Shown: in pieces, positions 35,976-44,614 of the stretch
How positions within the stretch are numbered: position 1 is the stretch's first letter
Layout: each line of letters begins with the position of its first letter
Assembly (NCBI RefSeq): GCF_026104355.1
Contig: NZ_CP110535.1
Location: forward strand, 1,736,001 to 1,800,000
From: Halomonas sp. BDJS001
Lineage (GTDB): Bacteria > Pseudomonadota > Gammaproteobacteria > Pseudomonadales > Halomonadaceae
Direction of reading: 5' to 3'
DNA length: 64,000 bases
The notes under the pieces: model-generated
Told to the model about the DNA's origin: nothing
The model's database searches: none
The model's input: only the letters and a program-made list of their open reading frames with translations
Translations under genes and position numbers: made by a program

Positions 35976-36713
35976 TTATAGGCCGAGGTGGTAAAGGCGG
36001 TTGTTGGCAAAACCGCGGGCGTTTTCGGGCCGCGAGCGGTAGCAGGGGTCGTCCTCGGTGGGGGCTGCGGCGGTGCCTAGCGCGATATCGACGCCGCGCC
36101 GTGGATAGTCTGCGGCGGGATCCAGCGGGTGCGGGCAGGTGTGTAGCAGCACCAGGGTATCCATCTCGAAGCGTAGCGTGACACTGTTGCCCGGCTGGCA
36201 GTGGCCGGGCACATAGCGCAGCTTGCCTTCGTCGTCGCTTTCTACACGGGAGAAAAGATTGAGGTTGGCCGCCATATCCCGACGTCCGAGGCCGTACTTG
36301 GCAAGCTCGACCAAAAAAGCGTCGAAGCCGGTGCGCGTCCAGTGGTTGTGCGCCTGCTGATAGCTCACCGGCTGCCAGCCTTTGTTCAGCAAGTGTTGAG
36401 GCATCAGGTTGCCGCCAACACTATCGTGCCAACCCAGATCGTCATGGGTCATCGAGGCAAAAATACGCCCCATGTCCGAGTAGAGGCAGTGGCCCTGGGT
36501 AAGCTTGAAGGTGTGCTGACACTTCAAGGTATCCGGCAGGTTCAAGCGCTCCAGCAGATTTTCCGGGTTGTAACACAAAAGTCCCACGTTGCTGTCGGCC
36601 TGTTTGGCCGTCAGCGTAAGAGTGGTGCCGCGGCGCAGGCGCAGCGACCAGTGATGCCCGCCGGGTAAGTGGGTGGCGTAGTCGGGTTGGCGATTCATGA
36701 CAGCGTTTGTCAT
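35976..36713 (-). CDS. cgdA: Carboxyguanidine deiminase subunit A (urea amidolyase-associated protein 1, DUF1989)
   Basis: A 245-residue DUF1989 protein, paralogous to CgdB. It begins [20 protein letters not shown] after a short leader and carries [20 protein letters not shown] and [20 protein letters not shown], which parallel the CgdB motifs. Its ATG overlaps the ATPase stop by four bases, so it is translated with the importer. It is expected to form a heteromer with CgdB that acts between the carboxylase and allophanate hydrolase. Confidence 0.9.
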   Translation of the reverse strand: MTNAVMNRQPDYATHLPGGHHWSLRLRRGTTLTLTAKQADSNVGLLCYNPENLLERLNLPDTLKCQHTFKLTQGHCLYSDMGRIFASMTHDDLGWHDSVGGNLMPQHLLNKGWQPVSYQQAHNHWTRTGFDAFLVELAKYGLGRRDMAANLNLFSRVESDDEGKLRYVPGHCQPGNSVTLRFEMDTLVLLHTCPHPLDPAADYPRRGVDIALGTAAAPTEDDPCYRSRPENARGFANNRLYHLGL

Positions 36714-37504
36714 CGCAGCGTCTCCTGGATGTGAGTGTGCAGTCCGCCCTGGTGAAGCGCTTCTTTGAGCTCGTTCGAAGGGCGGTCGCGTGAAATGGGC
36801 AAGTCGTAGGTGATCGTGGCACCATAGGCTTCCGGCGCCTGGGGGTCGTGGCGGGTTTTATCGAATACCCACAGCCGAGTCCCCAGCTCGAAGGCCTCTT
36901 TCAAATCGTGGGTGATCATAAAGATGGTCAACTGCTGCTCTTGCCACAGGCGGTCGATCAGCACGTGCATGTCCTGGCGAATGCCTGGGTCAAGCGCGCC
37001 AAAAGGCTCGTCGAGCAGCAAAATACGCGGCCGCATCATCAATGCCTGAGCAATGGCCAGGCGCTGCTGCATACCGCCGGAAAGCTCATGGGGGTATTTT
37101 TTGAGCGCGTGGCCCAGGCCCACTTCGTCGATGCGGGCGCGGGCTTTTTCTATCGCGCGGCGCTTGGCGGCACCGAAGCTTTTACCCAGTAGCTTGGCGC
37201 TATGTAACTCGTCGGCCATCATCACGTTGCCAAGCACGGTCAGGTGCGGGAAGACGGAGTACTTCTGAAACACCACGCCGCGGTCGGGGCCGGGTTCATT
37301 GGGAATCGGCTTGCCGTCCAGCAGTAGATGGCCTTTCGATTTGGCTTCGGTGCCTAGCAACATTTTCAAAAATGTGGTTTTACCGCAGCCAGAGGCGCCA
37401 ACCAGCGTGACGAACTCCCCCTGTTCGACGCTGAAATCGAGATTCTCCAGCACGACGTGGTGGCCGTAGTGTTTTTCCAAGCGTTTGGCGGACAGCAGGG
37501 TCAT
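36710..37504 (-). CDS. ABC transporter ATPase of the guanidine/urea-carboxylase-linked importer (nitrate/taurine type)
   Basis: A 264-residue ATPase with Walker A GASGCGKTTF, signature LSGGMQQRLAIAQA, Walker B ILLLDEPFGALD and the H-loop in MITHDLKEAFELG. The family is that of SsuB/TauB/NrtD. It overlaps both neighbours (permease and cgdA) by four bases, showing tight coupling. It powers the permease and the binding protein under the guanidine-I riboswitch. Confidence 0.93.
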   Translation of the reverse strand: MTLLSAKRLEKHYGHHVVLENLDFSVEQGEFVTLVGASGCGKTTFLKMLLGTEAKSKGHLLLDGKPIPNEPGPDRGVVFQKYSVFPHLTVLGNVMMADELHSAKLLGKSFGAAKRRAIEKARARIDEVGLGHALKKYPHELSGGMQQRLAIAQALMMRPRILLLDEPFGALDPGIRQDMHVLIDRLWQEQQLTIFMITHDLKEAFELGTRLWVFDKTRHDPQAPEAYGATITYDLPISRDRPSNELKEALHQGGLHTHIQETLR

Positions 37505-38328
37505 GACTTGCCTCCTTCACCAGCGTGGTACCAGGGAAAGGCAAGACGCGATGTCCAGGCGAGAAGCTGGTCAAGGAGAAACGCCAGCAGTGTAATCCAC
37601 GCCACGTAGGGCAGAATCACGTCCATCGATAAGTAGCGGCGCACCAGGAAAATACGGTAGCCAAGCCCCTCTTGGGCGGCAATGGCTTCGGCGGCGATCA
37701 AAAACAGCCAGGCGCTGCCCAGCGCCAGACGGGTGGCGTTTAATAGCCGTGGGGTCAGTTGTGGCAGCAGGACTCTCAACAACACTTGCCAGGAGCTGGC
37801 GCCCAGGGTTTGCGCTTTGATCAACTGTTCGTCGGGCAGCCGCAGGGCGTGACCCTGCAGATCGCGAATTAGAAACGGCGTGACCCCGATGACGATCAGC
37901 GCGATTTTGGCGGCCTCGCCGGTACCAAAGGCGATAAACAGAATGGGCAGTATCGCCATGGGCGGGATGAGCGACGCAACGGTGACCAGCGGCGAGAGTT
38001 TGGCCCGGATGAGGGGAATACCGCCGTTCAAAATGCCCACTACCAGGCCGATGAAGGCGCTAATTCCCACGCCAACGAGAATGCGCTCAAGGCTTGCGAA
38101 GGTGTCTGTCCACAGCACCACCTCCCCTGTACGCACGTTCTCAGCGGTGGCTAAATGGTAAAAAGTGTTGGCCATGGTCGAGGGCGTAGGCAGCAGGCGA
38201 TCATCAGGATTTTCCGTCAACCTTGCATTGGAGAGGCTCATATACAGCATCGCCAGTAGCAAAAAAGGCAGTAGACCTAAAAGCCAGCGGCTGCCCCGGG
38301 AGGGCGCTAGGTTAATCAATCGCTTCAT
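37501..38328 (-). CDS. ABC transporter permease of the guanidine-linked importer (SsuC/TauC type)
   Basis: A 275-residue inner-membrane permease with six or so helices. The EAA loop reads AQTLGASSWQVLLRVLLPQL. A periplasmic stretch after TM1 (NARLTENPDDRLLPTPSTMA) is usual in this subfamily. It follows the binding protein after 76 bases and overlaps the ATPase gene. Confidence 0.92.
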   Translation of the reverse strand: MKRLINLAPSRGSRWLLGLLPFLLLAMLYMSLSNARLTENPDDRLLPTPSTMANTFYHLATAENVRTGEVVLWTDTFASLERILVGVGISAFIGLVVGILNGGIPLIRAKLSPLVTVASLIPPMAILPILFIAFGTGEAAKIALIVIGVTPFLIRDLQGHALRLPDEQLIKAQTLGASSWQVLLRVLLPQLTPRLLNATRLALGSAWLFLIAAEAIAAQEGLGYRIFLVRRYLSMDVILPYVAWITLLAFLLDQLLAWTSRLAFPWYHAGEGGKS

Positions 38329-38404
38329 GGCGGATGTCCACAGAAGATGAGTGCAGAGGGAGCGGCTGGCGCCGCTCCCATCGCGCTAATGCAGGAGGAA
38401 CCTG

Positions 38405-39520
38405 TTACTGAGCATCAAGGTAAGCTTGGGTAAAGCTAGGGTCGAAGCGCAGTTGCACATTGCTCTCATCGCCGAATACGCCACTGGGGGTTTCGATGCC
38501 GACCACGCCTGCATTGGGGGCCATATCGCCGAGTAGACCGTGCTCAAAACTGAATTCGGCGACGCGCTCCATGGTGTCAAGCAGTTCGGGGTTCTCCATC
38601 AACTCGATAGCTTCGGCAGGGTCGGTGTAGAGGTAGGTGGCGTCTAACTGATTACGATAGCCCTCCACATCAGTGCCTGCAGCGTCAGCCATAATGCTCA
38701 GCGCGTTCTCGTCGTCTGCTTCGATCAAGTCCATCACTTCGTACCAAGCGCCTACCAGGGCATGACCAAGTTCTGGGTTGTCCGCCAGGGTTTGGGTGTT
38801 GACGACCATCATGTCGAGGATTTCACCGGGGATTTCCGCTGAGGTGTACACCACGTTACTGTCGGGCATCTCAGCAATAGCGCTTAGCTGTGGGTTCCAG
38901 GCGGCCACGGCTTCGGTGGTGTCGCTAGAGAACAGGCCAACAATATCCGCATCAGAGGTGTTCACGGTCTCGATATCGCGCTCGGTCAAGCCAACGCTTT
39001 CGAGCGCCCGGGCCAGAAAATAGTGAGAGACGCTGAACTGAACGAGATTGACCTGGCGGCCCGCGATATCCGCTAGGTCGTCGCTACCTTTCAGCACGAT
39101 ACCGTCGTTGCCATTAGAGTAATCATTGATGATCAAGGCAGTCGAATCGACGCCGCTGGCCGCAGGAATGGTTAGAGCGTCCATATTGGTCATGGCGCAG
39201 CCGTCCACATTGCCGGAGGTGAACTGGTTGATCGACTCTACGTAGTCGTTTACCTGCACTACATCGATGCTGATGCCGTACTCGTCGGCCCATTTGTCGA
39301 CGACGCCTTCAACATCGGCGTAGGCCCAGGGCATCCAGCCCGCATAAATTGACCAGCAGACGCTGAATTCATCGCGCTCTTGGGCTTGGGCAGAAGTAAC
39401 TGAGAGTGGGGAGGTAAGAGCGGCTATCACCAGGGCAGCCGATAGCGGCGCAAGGGATAAACTTTTTGAAGTACGCTTTGGGGATACACAATTTGGGGGA
39501 ATGCGCTTGCAACGGGTCAT
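38405..39520 (-). CDS. Periplasmic substrate-binding protein of the guanidine-linked importer (NMT1/nitrate-taurine type)
   Basis: A 371-residue binding protein with an N-terminal export signal (about residues 20-46, ending TSAQAQ). The mature part starts FSVCWSIYAGWMPWAYAD, typical of the binding protein linked to urea/guanidine carboxylase operons. The ATG at 39520 follows ctggaggctgtt, a strong Shine-Dalgarno. It is the first gene after the guanidine-I riboswitch, 57 bases downstream of the aptamer. Guanidine as the ligand is inferred from the riboswitch and the operon; related urea or amide ligands remain possible. Confidence 0.9.
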   Translation of the reverse strand: MTRCKRIPPNCVSPKRTSKSLSLAPLSAALVIAALTSPLSVTSAQAQERDEFSVCWSIYAGWMPWAYADVEGVVDKWADEYGISIDVVQVNDYVESINQFTSGNVDGCAMTNMDALTIPAASGVDSTALIINDYSNGNDGIVLKGSDDLADIAGRQVNLVQFSVSHYFLARALESVGLTERDIETVNTSDADIVGLFSSDTTEAVAAWNPQLSAIAEMPDSNVVYTSAEIPGEILDMMVVNTQTLADNPELGHALVGAWYEVMDLIEADDENALSIMADAAGTDVEGYRNQLDATYLYTDPAEAIELMENPELLDTMERVAEFSFEHGLLGDMAPNAGVVGIETPSGVFGDESNVQLRFDPSFTQAYLDAQ

Positions 39521-39577
39521 AACAGCCTCCAGCGGCTAAGAGAAAACTCGGGGGCATCGGCGCATCACTGCACCTTA

Positions 39578-39690
39578 TCCTCCCGGGCTTTTGTCCCGCC
39601 GTGTAACCTAACGCCTGAGCGTTAGGTCGATTGCTCTCGGACCAGCCACAGCCATCGGGGGTTATAAATTGATGGTGTCGGAACCCTAGC
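39578..39690 (-). promoter_or_regulatory. Guanidine-I (ykkC) riboswitch
   Basis: On the minus strand the conserved blocks appear in order: CTAGGGTTCCG (ending near 39679), GGCTGGTCCGAGAGC (about 39633-39647), a variable hairpin ctaacgc-tcag-gcgttag (39608-39625) and ACGGCGGGACAAAAGCCCGG (39583-39602). These match the ykkC subtype 1 consensus almost letter for letter. It leads the importer-cgdA-cgdB genes. The expression platform in the following 57 bases is not resolved: no clear terminator with a long T run was found. Confidence 0.95.
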
Positions 39691-39910
39691 GATCTATTGG
39701 AAACTAAATTGTGTGGCAGCGTTAGCTGCCGATACCCCGTTTGTTACGCTTAGCTACAAGGCAAAATCGTGGCCGATTCAATCTAAATCTTTCCGTTTCA
39801 GATAATTACAGAGCAGAAGCCTACAGAGCTGCAGTGGCATGGTTTGCTGAATGCATCTCAATGGTGCGAAAAAGTGGGCTTCTGCACTGGTTTGTGTCGT
39901 TTAGTCAGCT
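39691..39910. other. Intergenic region upstream of the guanidine-I riboswitch
   Basis: No gene is seen. It holds a small hairpin, ggcagc-gtta-gctgcc (39715-39730), and a 9-base inverted repeat, gcagaagcc (39813-39821) with ggcttctgc (39877-39885). The riboswitch promoter should lie here on the minus strand, but no convincing -35/-10 pair was identified. Confidence 0.5.
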
Positions 39911-40945
39911 TCAAAGAGGCGTTTTACTGCCCTTACCAGGAATTTCCCTCACCAAGCGTGGCATTAAGAATCCTGGAAGGTGGTCACGTAGCTGAGTTAC
40001 CAACTCACGCGCCTCACAATCGGATACGTCAAAATGCGCAGCGCCTTGCACGGGGTCTAATACATGTAGGTAATAGGGCAGTACACCTGCTTCAAACAGC
40101 CGTTCCGACAGCGCCGCCAAAGTGGCTATGTCATCGTTAACGCCGCGCAGCAGCACGCTTTGATTAAGTAGCGTCGCCCCGGCTTGTTTAAGTCGCGCGC
40201 AGGCATCGATGACGGCTTGGTCGATTTCTTTGGCGTGATTGATATGCAGTACCACGACTTTTTGCAGGCGTGTCGAGGTTAGCCAGCCGAGCAGGGCGTC
40301 ATCGACCCGGTCAGGAATCACCACCGGCAGGCGGGTATGAATGCGCAGCCGCTGGAGGTGCGGGATGTTTTCCAACTGTTCGACCAGCCAGGCCAGTTGG
40401 CGGTCGTTGGCTGCTAGCGGGTCGCCGCCAGAAAGAATCGCCTCGTGAATCGTGGCGTTTTTGCGTAAGTAGTCGAGCGCTTCCTGCCACTGCGCTCTGG
40501 AAGGCGAATTGTCGCTATAGGGAAAGTGGCGCCTGAAGCAGTAGCGACAATTAACGGCACAGTTAGGGCTGGCGATCAGCAGCACCCGGCCCGAATACTT
40601 ATGAATCAGCCCTTTAGCGGGCCGGTGTGCGGCCTCTTCCAGGGGGTCAGCGACGTAGCCCTTAGGCGTTAGCGCTTCTTCGCCTAGCGGAATCACTTGG
40701 CGCAACAATGGGTCGTTTATGTCGGCATAGGCTATTCTGTTGAGATACGCCTCAGGTACGCATACCTCAAACAGTTCGTGGCCTAACTTGGCGCCGGGCA
40801 ACCATTCGCTGCTGAGCCCCAGCCGTTGGCATAGTGCCTGAGGGTCGCGAATGGCATGGGCAAGCTGCTGCTGCCAAGTGGAATCCGCCAGTGAGTCGCG
40901 ATGGCTTTGCGTTTCAGACGCGGCAATAATGATGTTCTCCTGCAA
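39911..40945 (-). CDS. epmB: EF-P-(R)-beta-lysine 2,3-aminomutase
   Basis: A radical-SAM enzyme that converts L-alpha-lysine to (R)-beta-lysine for EF-P modification. The SAM cluster cysteines lie in CAVNCRYCFRRHF (C129, C133, C136 with the start used here). The start is taken as TTG at 40945 because a perfect aaggagg sits six bases upstream and 344 residues matches E. coli EpmB; an in-frame ATG at 40969 has no Shine-Dalgarno. It is divergent from efp, with epmA just after efp, so the whole modification pathway is together. Confidence 0.92.
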   Translation of the reverse strand: MQENIIIAASETQSHRDSLADSTWQQQLAHAIRDPQALCQRLGLSSEWLPGAKLGHELFEVCVPEAYLNRIAYADINDPLLRQVIPLGEEALTPKGYVADPLEEAAHRPAKGLIHKYSGRVLLIASPNCAVNCRYCFRRHFPYSDNSPSRAQWQEALDYLRKNATIHEAILSGGDPLAANDRQLAWLVEQLENIPHLQRLRIHTRLPVVIPDRVDDALLGWLTSTRLQKVVVLHINHAKEIDQAVIDACARLKQAGATLLNQSVLLRGVNDDIATLAALSERLFEAGVLPYYLHVLDPVQGAAHFDVSDCEARELVTQLRDHLPGFLMPRLVREIPGKGSKTPL

Positions 40946-41109
40946 AAAAGCCCTCCTTCGGGTTATCATGCGCGCACTTATTTAACGACGCCATTGGCAA
41001 CGCTGCTGGTATATAGCTGCTGGCATATAAACCTGCTGACGGCGGCAGCGTATGGCTTCGCGCAGCACCTGTTGAAACAAATAACTGAAATGGATGATTG
41101 AGAGACATT

Positions 41110-41676
41110 ATGGCGAACTATTCTACCAACGAATTCAAGGCCGGTCTGAAAGTAATGCTTGATGGCGATCCTTGTTCGATCGTTGAGAACGAGCTGGTCA
41201 AGCCCGGTAAGGGGCAGGCGTTTAACCGCGTTAAGCTGCGCAACCTGATGACGGGCCGCGTAGGTGAGAAGACTTTCAAATCCGGTGACTCGCTGGAAGG
41301 TGCCGATGTCATGGATTTGGAGATGGAGTATCTCTACAACGATGGAGATATGTGGCACTTCATGAAGACTGACGGCTCGTTTGAGCAGTATGCGGTAGAG
41401 AAAAAAGCACTAGGCGATAGCATCAAGTGGCTGAAAGAGCAGGTGCCCTATATCATTACGCTTTGGAATGATAAGGCCATTTCCGTGACGCCACCGAACT
41501 TTATCGAGCTGGAAGTCGTGGAAACAGATCCCGGTCTGAAAGGCGATACGGCACAGGGTGGTTCTAAGCCTGCGACGTTGTCTTCTGGTGCAGTGGTGCG
41601 TGTGCCGCTCTTCATTAATCAGGGTGAAGTGTTGAAAATCGATACCCGCAGTGGGGAGTACGTCTCCCGCGCTTGA
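41110..41676 (+). CDS. efp: Translation elongation factor P
   Basis: A 188-residue factor that relieves ribosome stalling at polyproline. The modified residue is Lys34 in the loop VKPGKGQAF, consistent with EpmA/EpmB beta-lysylation. Three domains of the usual length are present, ending [11 protein letters not shown]. The ATG at 41110 follows gagagacatt. No EpmC hydroxylase gene is in the window. Confidence 0.97.
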   Translation: MANYSTNEFKAGLKVMLDGDPCSIVENELVKPGKGQAFNRVKLRNLMTGRVGEKTFKSGDSLEGADVMDLEMEYLYNDGDMWHFMKTDGSFEQYAVEKKALGDSIKWLKEQVPYIITLWNDKAISVTPPNFIELEVVETDPGLKGDTAQGGSKPATLSSGAVVRVPLFINQGEVLKIDTRSGEYVSRA

Positions 41677-41703
41677 TCGCTTTTCAGAGCGCTTGCATGT
41701 ATT

Positions 41704-41730
41704 AATGGCCACGCTTTGTGCGTGGCCATT
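41704..41730 (+). terminator. Hairpin between efp and epmA
   Basis: A perfect 11-base-pair stem, aatggccacgc (41704-41714) with gcgtggccatt (41720-41730), and a five-base loop. A T run follows only 11 bases later, so it may be a weak terminator, an attenuator or an mRNA-stabilising end of efp. Confidence 0.5.
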
Positions 41731-41758
41731 ACTATGGTGGTTTTTCCAAGGAGTCGTC

Positions 41759-42739
41759 ATGGCCATTGATTGGCAACCCTCAGCGTCTTTAGAAACGCTG
41801 CGCGAACGGGCGCGGTTAATGGCCAAAGTGCGGGCTTTTTTTGCCCAGCGTGACGTGCTGGAAGTGGAAACCCCTGTATTGGGGCAGGGAGGCAGCACGG
41901 ATGTGCACTTGGTATCACTGCACACCTTGGCGCGGACAGACAAGGGGCAGCGTCAACTATGGCTACAAACCTCCCCTGAGTTCCATATGAAGCGCCTGCT
42001 TGCGGCGGGCAGTGGATCGATCTTTCAGCTCGCGAGAAGTTTTCGTGACGGTGAAATCGGCGCCCGCCACAATATCGAGTTCACTATGCTGGAGTGGTAT
42101 CGGCCGCAGTTTTCGCTGGATCAGTTGATTGATGAGACCGCGACTCTCATTATGTCGCTACTGCCCAGCTTCCCCGGCCCGGTTGTGCATTACCGCTATC
42201 GGGAGCTGTTTCATACTCACTTGGAAGTTGATCCCTTCACCTCGTCACTGGATAAGCTCCGCTCGTTAGCCGCTGAACGTGGGCAAATGTCCGCCAAAGC
42301 GCTGACTGGTGAGGGGCGCGAAACGTGCCTGGATCTGTTGATGAGTATGGTGATCGAGCCTCAACTGGGAAAGGCTGAGCTAAGCGTGGTGGTCGATTAC
42401 CCGGCCAACCAGGCGGCCTTGGCTCGCCGCCATCAGGATGTTGACGGTGAGTGGGTGGCTTCTCGCTTTGAGCTGTACCTAAACGGTATTGAGTTGGCTA
42501 ACGGCTATGATGAACTGACCGATGCGGCTGAGCAGCGTGCGCGGTTTGCTGCAGACAATGCTGAGCGCCGCCGTTTGGGGTTGCCGGAAGTGGATGTCGA
42601 TGAGCGTCTGCTTGCCGCGCTAGAGCATGGGATACCTGACGGTGCCGGTGTCGCGCTGGGAATTGATCGACTTATTCAATTGGCACTAGGCAAAGCACGC
42701 CTGGAAGACGTGCTTACGTTCTCAACGCCTAATTGTTAA
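41759..42739 (+). CDS. epmA: EF-P lysine lysyltransferase
   Basis: A 326-residue class II lysyl-tRNA synthetase paralogue that attaches beta-lysine to EF-P Lys34. It lacks the N-terminal anticodon-binding domain, as expected. Motif 2 ([20 protein letters not shown]) and motif 3 ([15 protein letters not shown]) are present. The ATG at 41759 follows aaggagtcgtc; the frame is open further upstream. Its stop codon overlaps that of convergent psd. Confidence 0.95.
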   Translation: MAIDWQPSASLETLRERARLMAKVRAFFAQRDVLEVETPVLGQGGSTDVHLVSLHTLARTDKGQRQLWLQTSPEFHMKRLLAAGSGSIFQLARSFRDGEIGARHNIEFTMLEWYRPQFSLDQLIDETATLIMSLLPSFPGPVVHYRYRELFHTHLEVDPFTSSLDKLRSLAAERGQMSAKALTGEGRETCLDLLMSMVIEPQLGKAELSVVVDYPANQAALARRHQDVDGEWVASRFELYLNGIELANGYDELTDAAEQRARFAADNAERRRLGLPEVDVDERLLAALEHGIPDGAGVALGIDRLIQLALGKARLEDVLTFSTPNC

Positions 42740-43569
42740 TGATCACCTAGGGATTCGCCCATGCTAACCATCGTTGCAAGAGGACGCTCTTCGAAGTTGA
42801 CGGTTTTAGCGAAGCACATGACCACCGTGGAGCCGAGCTTGAAGCGACCCATCTCGGCACCTTTATCCAGTGTGATCGGTTGGCCAAACTGCATGCGCTG
42901 GGGATGACCCGAAAGCGGCGTTACTTGCCCCGACCAGACGGTTTCGATAGCCGCGACAATCATCGCGCCGACTAGCACCATGGCCATTGGGCCGTGTTCG
43001 GTATCAAAGATACATACCAGGCGCTCATTTCGAGCAAACAGCCCCGGTACATAGTTGGCGGTGGCTTGGTTGACCGAGAATAACCGACCCGGTACGTAGA
43101 CCATCTCCCTCAGAGTGCCGGTGACCGGCATATGTACCCGGTGGTAGTCTCTGGGTGAGAGGTAAACCGTGGCAAAGCTGCCGCCTAAGAACTCTTCTGC
43201 CAGCGCTGTATCGCCGCCCAGCAGGGTTTGCGCTGAGTAGGTGTGGCCTTTCGCTTGCACCAGTTGACCTGCCTGCAAACGCCCATACTGGGAGAGCGTG
43301 CCATCGGCGGGGCTGAGGATGCCCTCGCCCAGTGGGCGGGCATCGGCTTTTAGCGCGCGGGTGAAGAAGTCGTTAAAGGTGGCGTAGGCGGTGGGGTCGG
43401 GCTCCAGCGCTTGGCTCATATCGACATTAAATCGTTTGATAAACGCTTTGATCAGGGTGTCTTTCACCCAGCGGTTATCGCACTGGGCGAACTTGCCGGT
43501 CAGGCGCGAGAGCGCATGGTGAGGCAATGGATACTGAAGTAGCGAAAAGGCTTTTTGGGAAAGAGTCAC
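42736..43569 (-). CDS. psd: Phosphatidylserine decarboxylase proenzyme
   Basis: A 277-residue inner-membrane enzyme making phosphatidylethanolamine. The self-cleavage site is [11 protein letters not shown]; Ser247 of LGST becomes the pyruvoyl group. [12 protein letters not shown] holds the catalytic His. The start is a GTG at 43569 without a clear Shine-Dalgarno; the N-terminus aligns with E. coli Psd, so the start is plausible. It is about 40 residues shorter than E. coli Psd, lacking the acidic tail. The stop overlaps epmA by four bases on the opposite strand. Confidence 0.95.
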   Translation of the reverse strand: MTLSQKAFSLLQYPLPHHALSRLTGKFAQCDNRWVKDTLIKAFIKRFNVDMSQALEPDPTAYATFNDFFTRALKADARPLGEGILSPADGTLSQYGRLQAGQLVQAKGHTYSAQTLLGGDTALAEEFLGGSFATVYLSPRDYHRVHMPVTGTLREMVYVPGRLFSVNQATANYVPGLFARNERLVCIFDTEHGPMAMVLVGAMIVAAIETVWSGQVTPLSGHPQRMQFGQPITLDKGAEMGRFKLGSTVVMCFAKTVNFEERPLATMVSMGESLGDH

Positions 43570-43613
43570 AGTGGTTACTTTTTGGCAGTGGCTTGTAGTA
43601 GGGCTACCCCGGT

Positions 43614-43708
43614 GACAGGTCTACGAGGGGGCGCTGTGAACCCTTCCCTGGGCGCTACATTTGCCATCCATGGCAAATGACCCCCTCTACGACCTGTCCC
43701 CAGCGCCC
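43614..43708. repeat. Extragenic palindromic repeat between psd and the sulfurtransferase
   Basis: Outer arms gacaggtc (43614-43621) and gacctgtc (43691-43698), then aggggg/ccccct, enclose a hairpin tttgccatccatggcaaa (43661-43678). An alternative pairing is gggcgctg (43629-43636) with cagcgccc (43701-43708). The 12-base core gccatccatggc is identical to 35237-35248. It looks like a dispersed intergenic element. It could also stop transcription into psd. Confidence 0.65.
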
Positions 43709-43753
43709 TAAGTCGAGCGCGCAGTTACTTTAAACAATTACGCTGAGTGTTCT

Positions 43754-44596
43754 TTACTTCTCAATCGGTGTGTCGTCACGGTTGCCCCATTCACCCCAGG
43801 AGCCTGCGTAGCCGCGCATATTAAAGCCTAGCGCCTTGCCCACCAGCCAGGTAAAGCTGCTGCGGTGGTGGCTTTGGCAGTGGGTGGCAATTTCCATTTC
43901 CGGGGTCAGGCCTAGGGCGCCCAGCTCGGTGATCAGCTCGGCGTAATCGCGTATGCGCAGTGCACGATGGCGATCCATGGCGTTAAGCCAGTCCATGTTT
44001 ACTGCGCCGGGAATATGGCCCAGGTGCTTGTTGTTACCGCGCACCCCATCGTACTCATCCTTGGAGCGTGCATCCCATACCGCAAACTGCTTATCGTCGA
44101 GCTTCTCTTTTATCTCGTCGCAGGTGATCAGAGCATTGGGGTTGAGAATCTCCGCATGGTATTCGCTGGGTGTTGGAGCGGTCGGTTCGCTGCTCTCTTC
44201 AAGGCCCGCGTCGCGCCATGCATGGATGCCGCCGTTCAAGTAGGAGTAGCGCGTATGGCCAATCAGATCCAGCGTCCATAGCAGGCGCGCCGCCCAGCCG
44301 CCGCCCTCGTCGTCGTAAGCCACGACATGGGTGTCGCGGGTCAGGCCAAGGGCGCTGAATAGCTGCGATAGCGCTTCTACGCTGGGAACGTCGCTGGGCA
44401 CAGGCCCTTCGCCGCGCATCAAGTAGCGAAAATCTAGAAAAATAGCCCCAGGTACATGGCCCTGGCGATAGCTGTCGCCGTTGACCGGTACATCGATAAT
44501 CAGTAGCTCAGGATTATCCAGGTGCTCTTGCAGTTGTTCGGGTTCAACGATTAGCGGCAGCAGGTTGGCTTCCGACGATTGGCGCTCAATACTCAT
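43754..44596 (-). CDS. Rhodanese-family sulfurtransferase (two tandem rhodanese domains)
   Basis: A 280-residue protein with an inactive N-terminal rhodanese domain (about 15-135) and an active C-terminal one (150-275). The catalytic Cys240 is in the loop HCQSHHRSS, which differs from both the CRxGxR loop of thiosulfate sulfurtransferases and the CGSGVT loop of mercaptopyruvate sulfurtransferases. The sulfur donor is therefore open. aggagttaccc precedes the ATG. It lies 18 bases after rsgA on the same strand. Confidence 0.9.
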   Translation of the reverse strand: MSIERQSSEANLLPLIVEPEQLQEHLDNPELLIIDVPVNGDSYRQGHVPGAIFLDFRYLMRGEGPVPSDVPSVEALSQLFSALGLTRDTHVVAYDDEGGGWAARLLWTLDLIGHTRYSYLNGGIHAWRDAGLEESSEPTAPTPSEYHAEILNPNALITCDEIKEKLDDKQFAVWDARSKDEYDGVRGNNKHLGHIPGAVNMDWLNAMDRHRALRIRDYAELITELGALGLTPEMEIATHCQSHHRSSFTWLVGKALGFNMRGYAGSWGEWGNRDDTPIEK

Positions 44597-44614
44597 GGGT
44601 AACTCCTGTAAGCG

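Noticed and set aside
39714..39731. Possible sigma-54 promoter (tggcag...gctgc)
   Set aside because: The GG and GC elements are 8 rather than 10 bases apart and the site reads on the strand opposite to the riboswitch; it is simply a small hairpin.
40945..40969. ATG at 40969 as the start of epmB
   Set aside because: It has no Shine-Dalgarno, and a perfect aaggagg lies inside the would-be coding sequence exactly six bases before a TTG that gives the family length.
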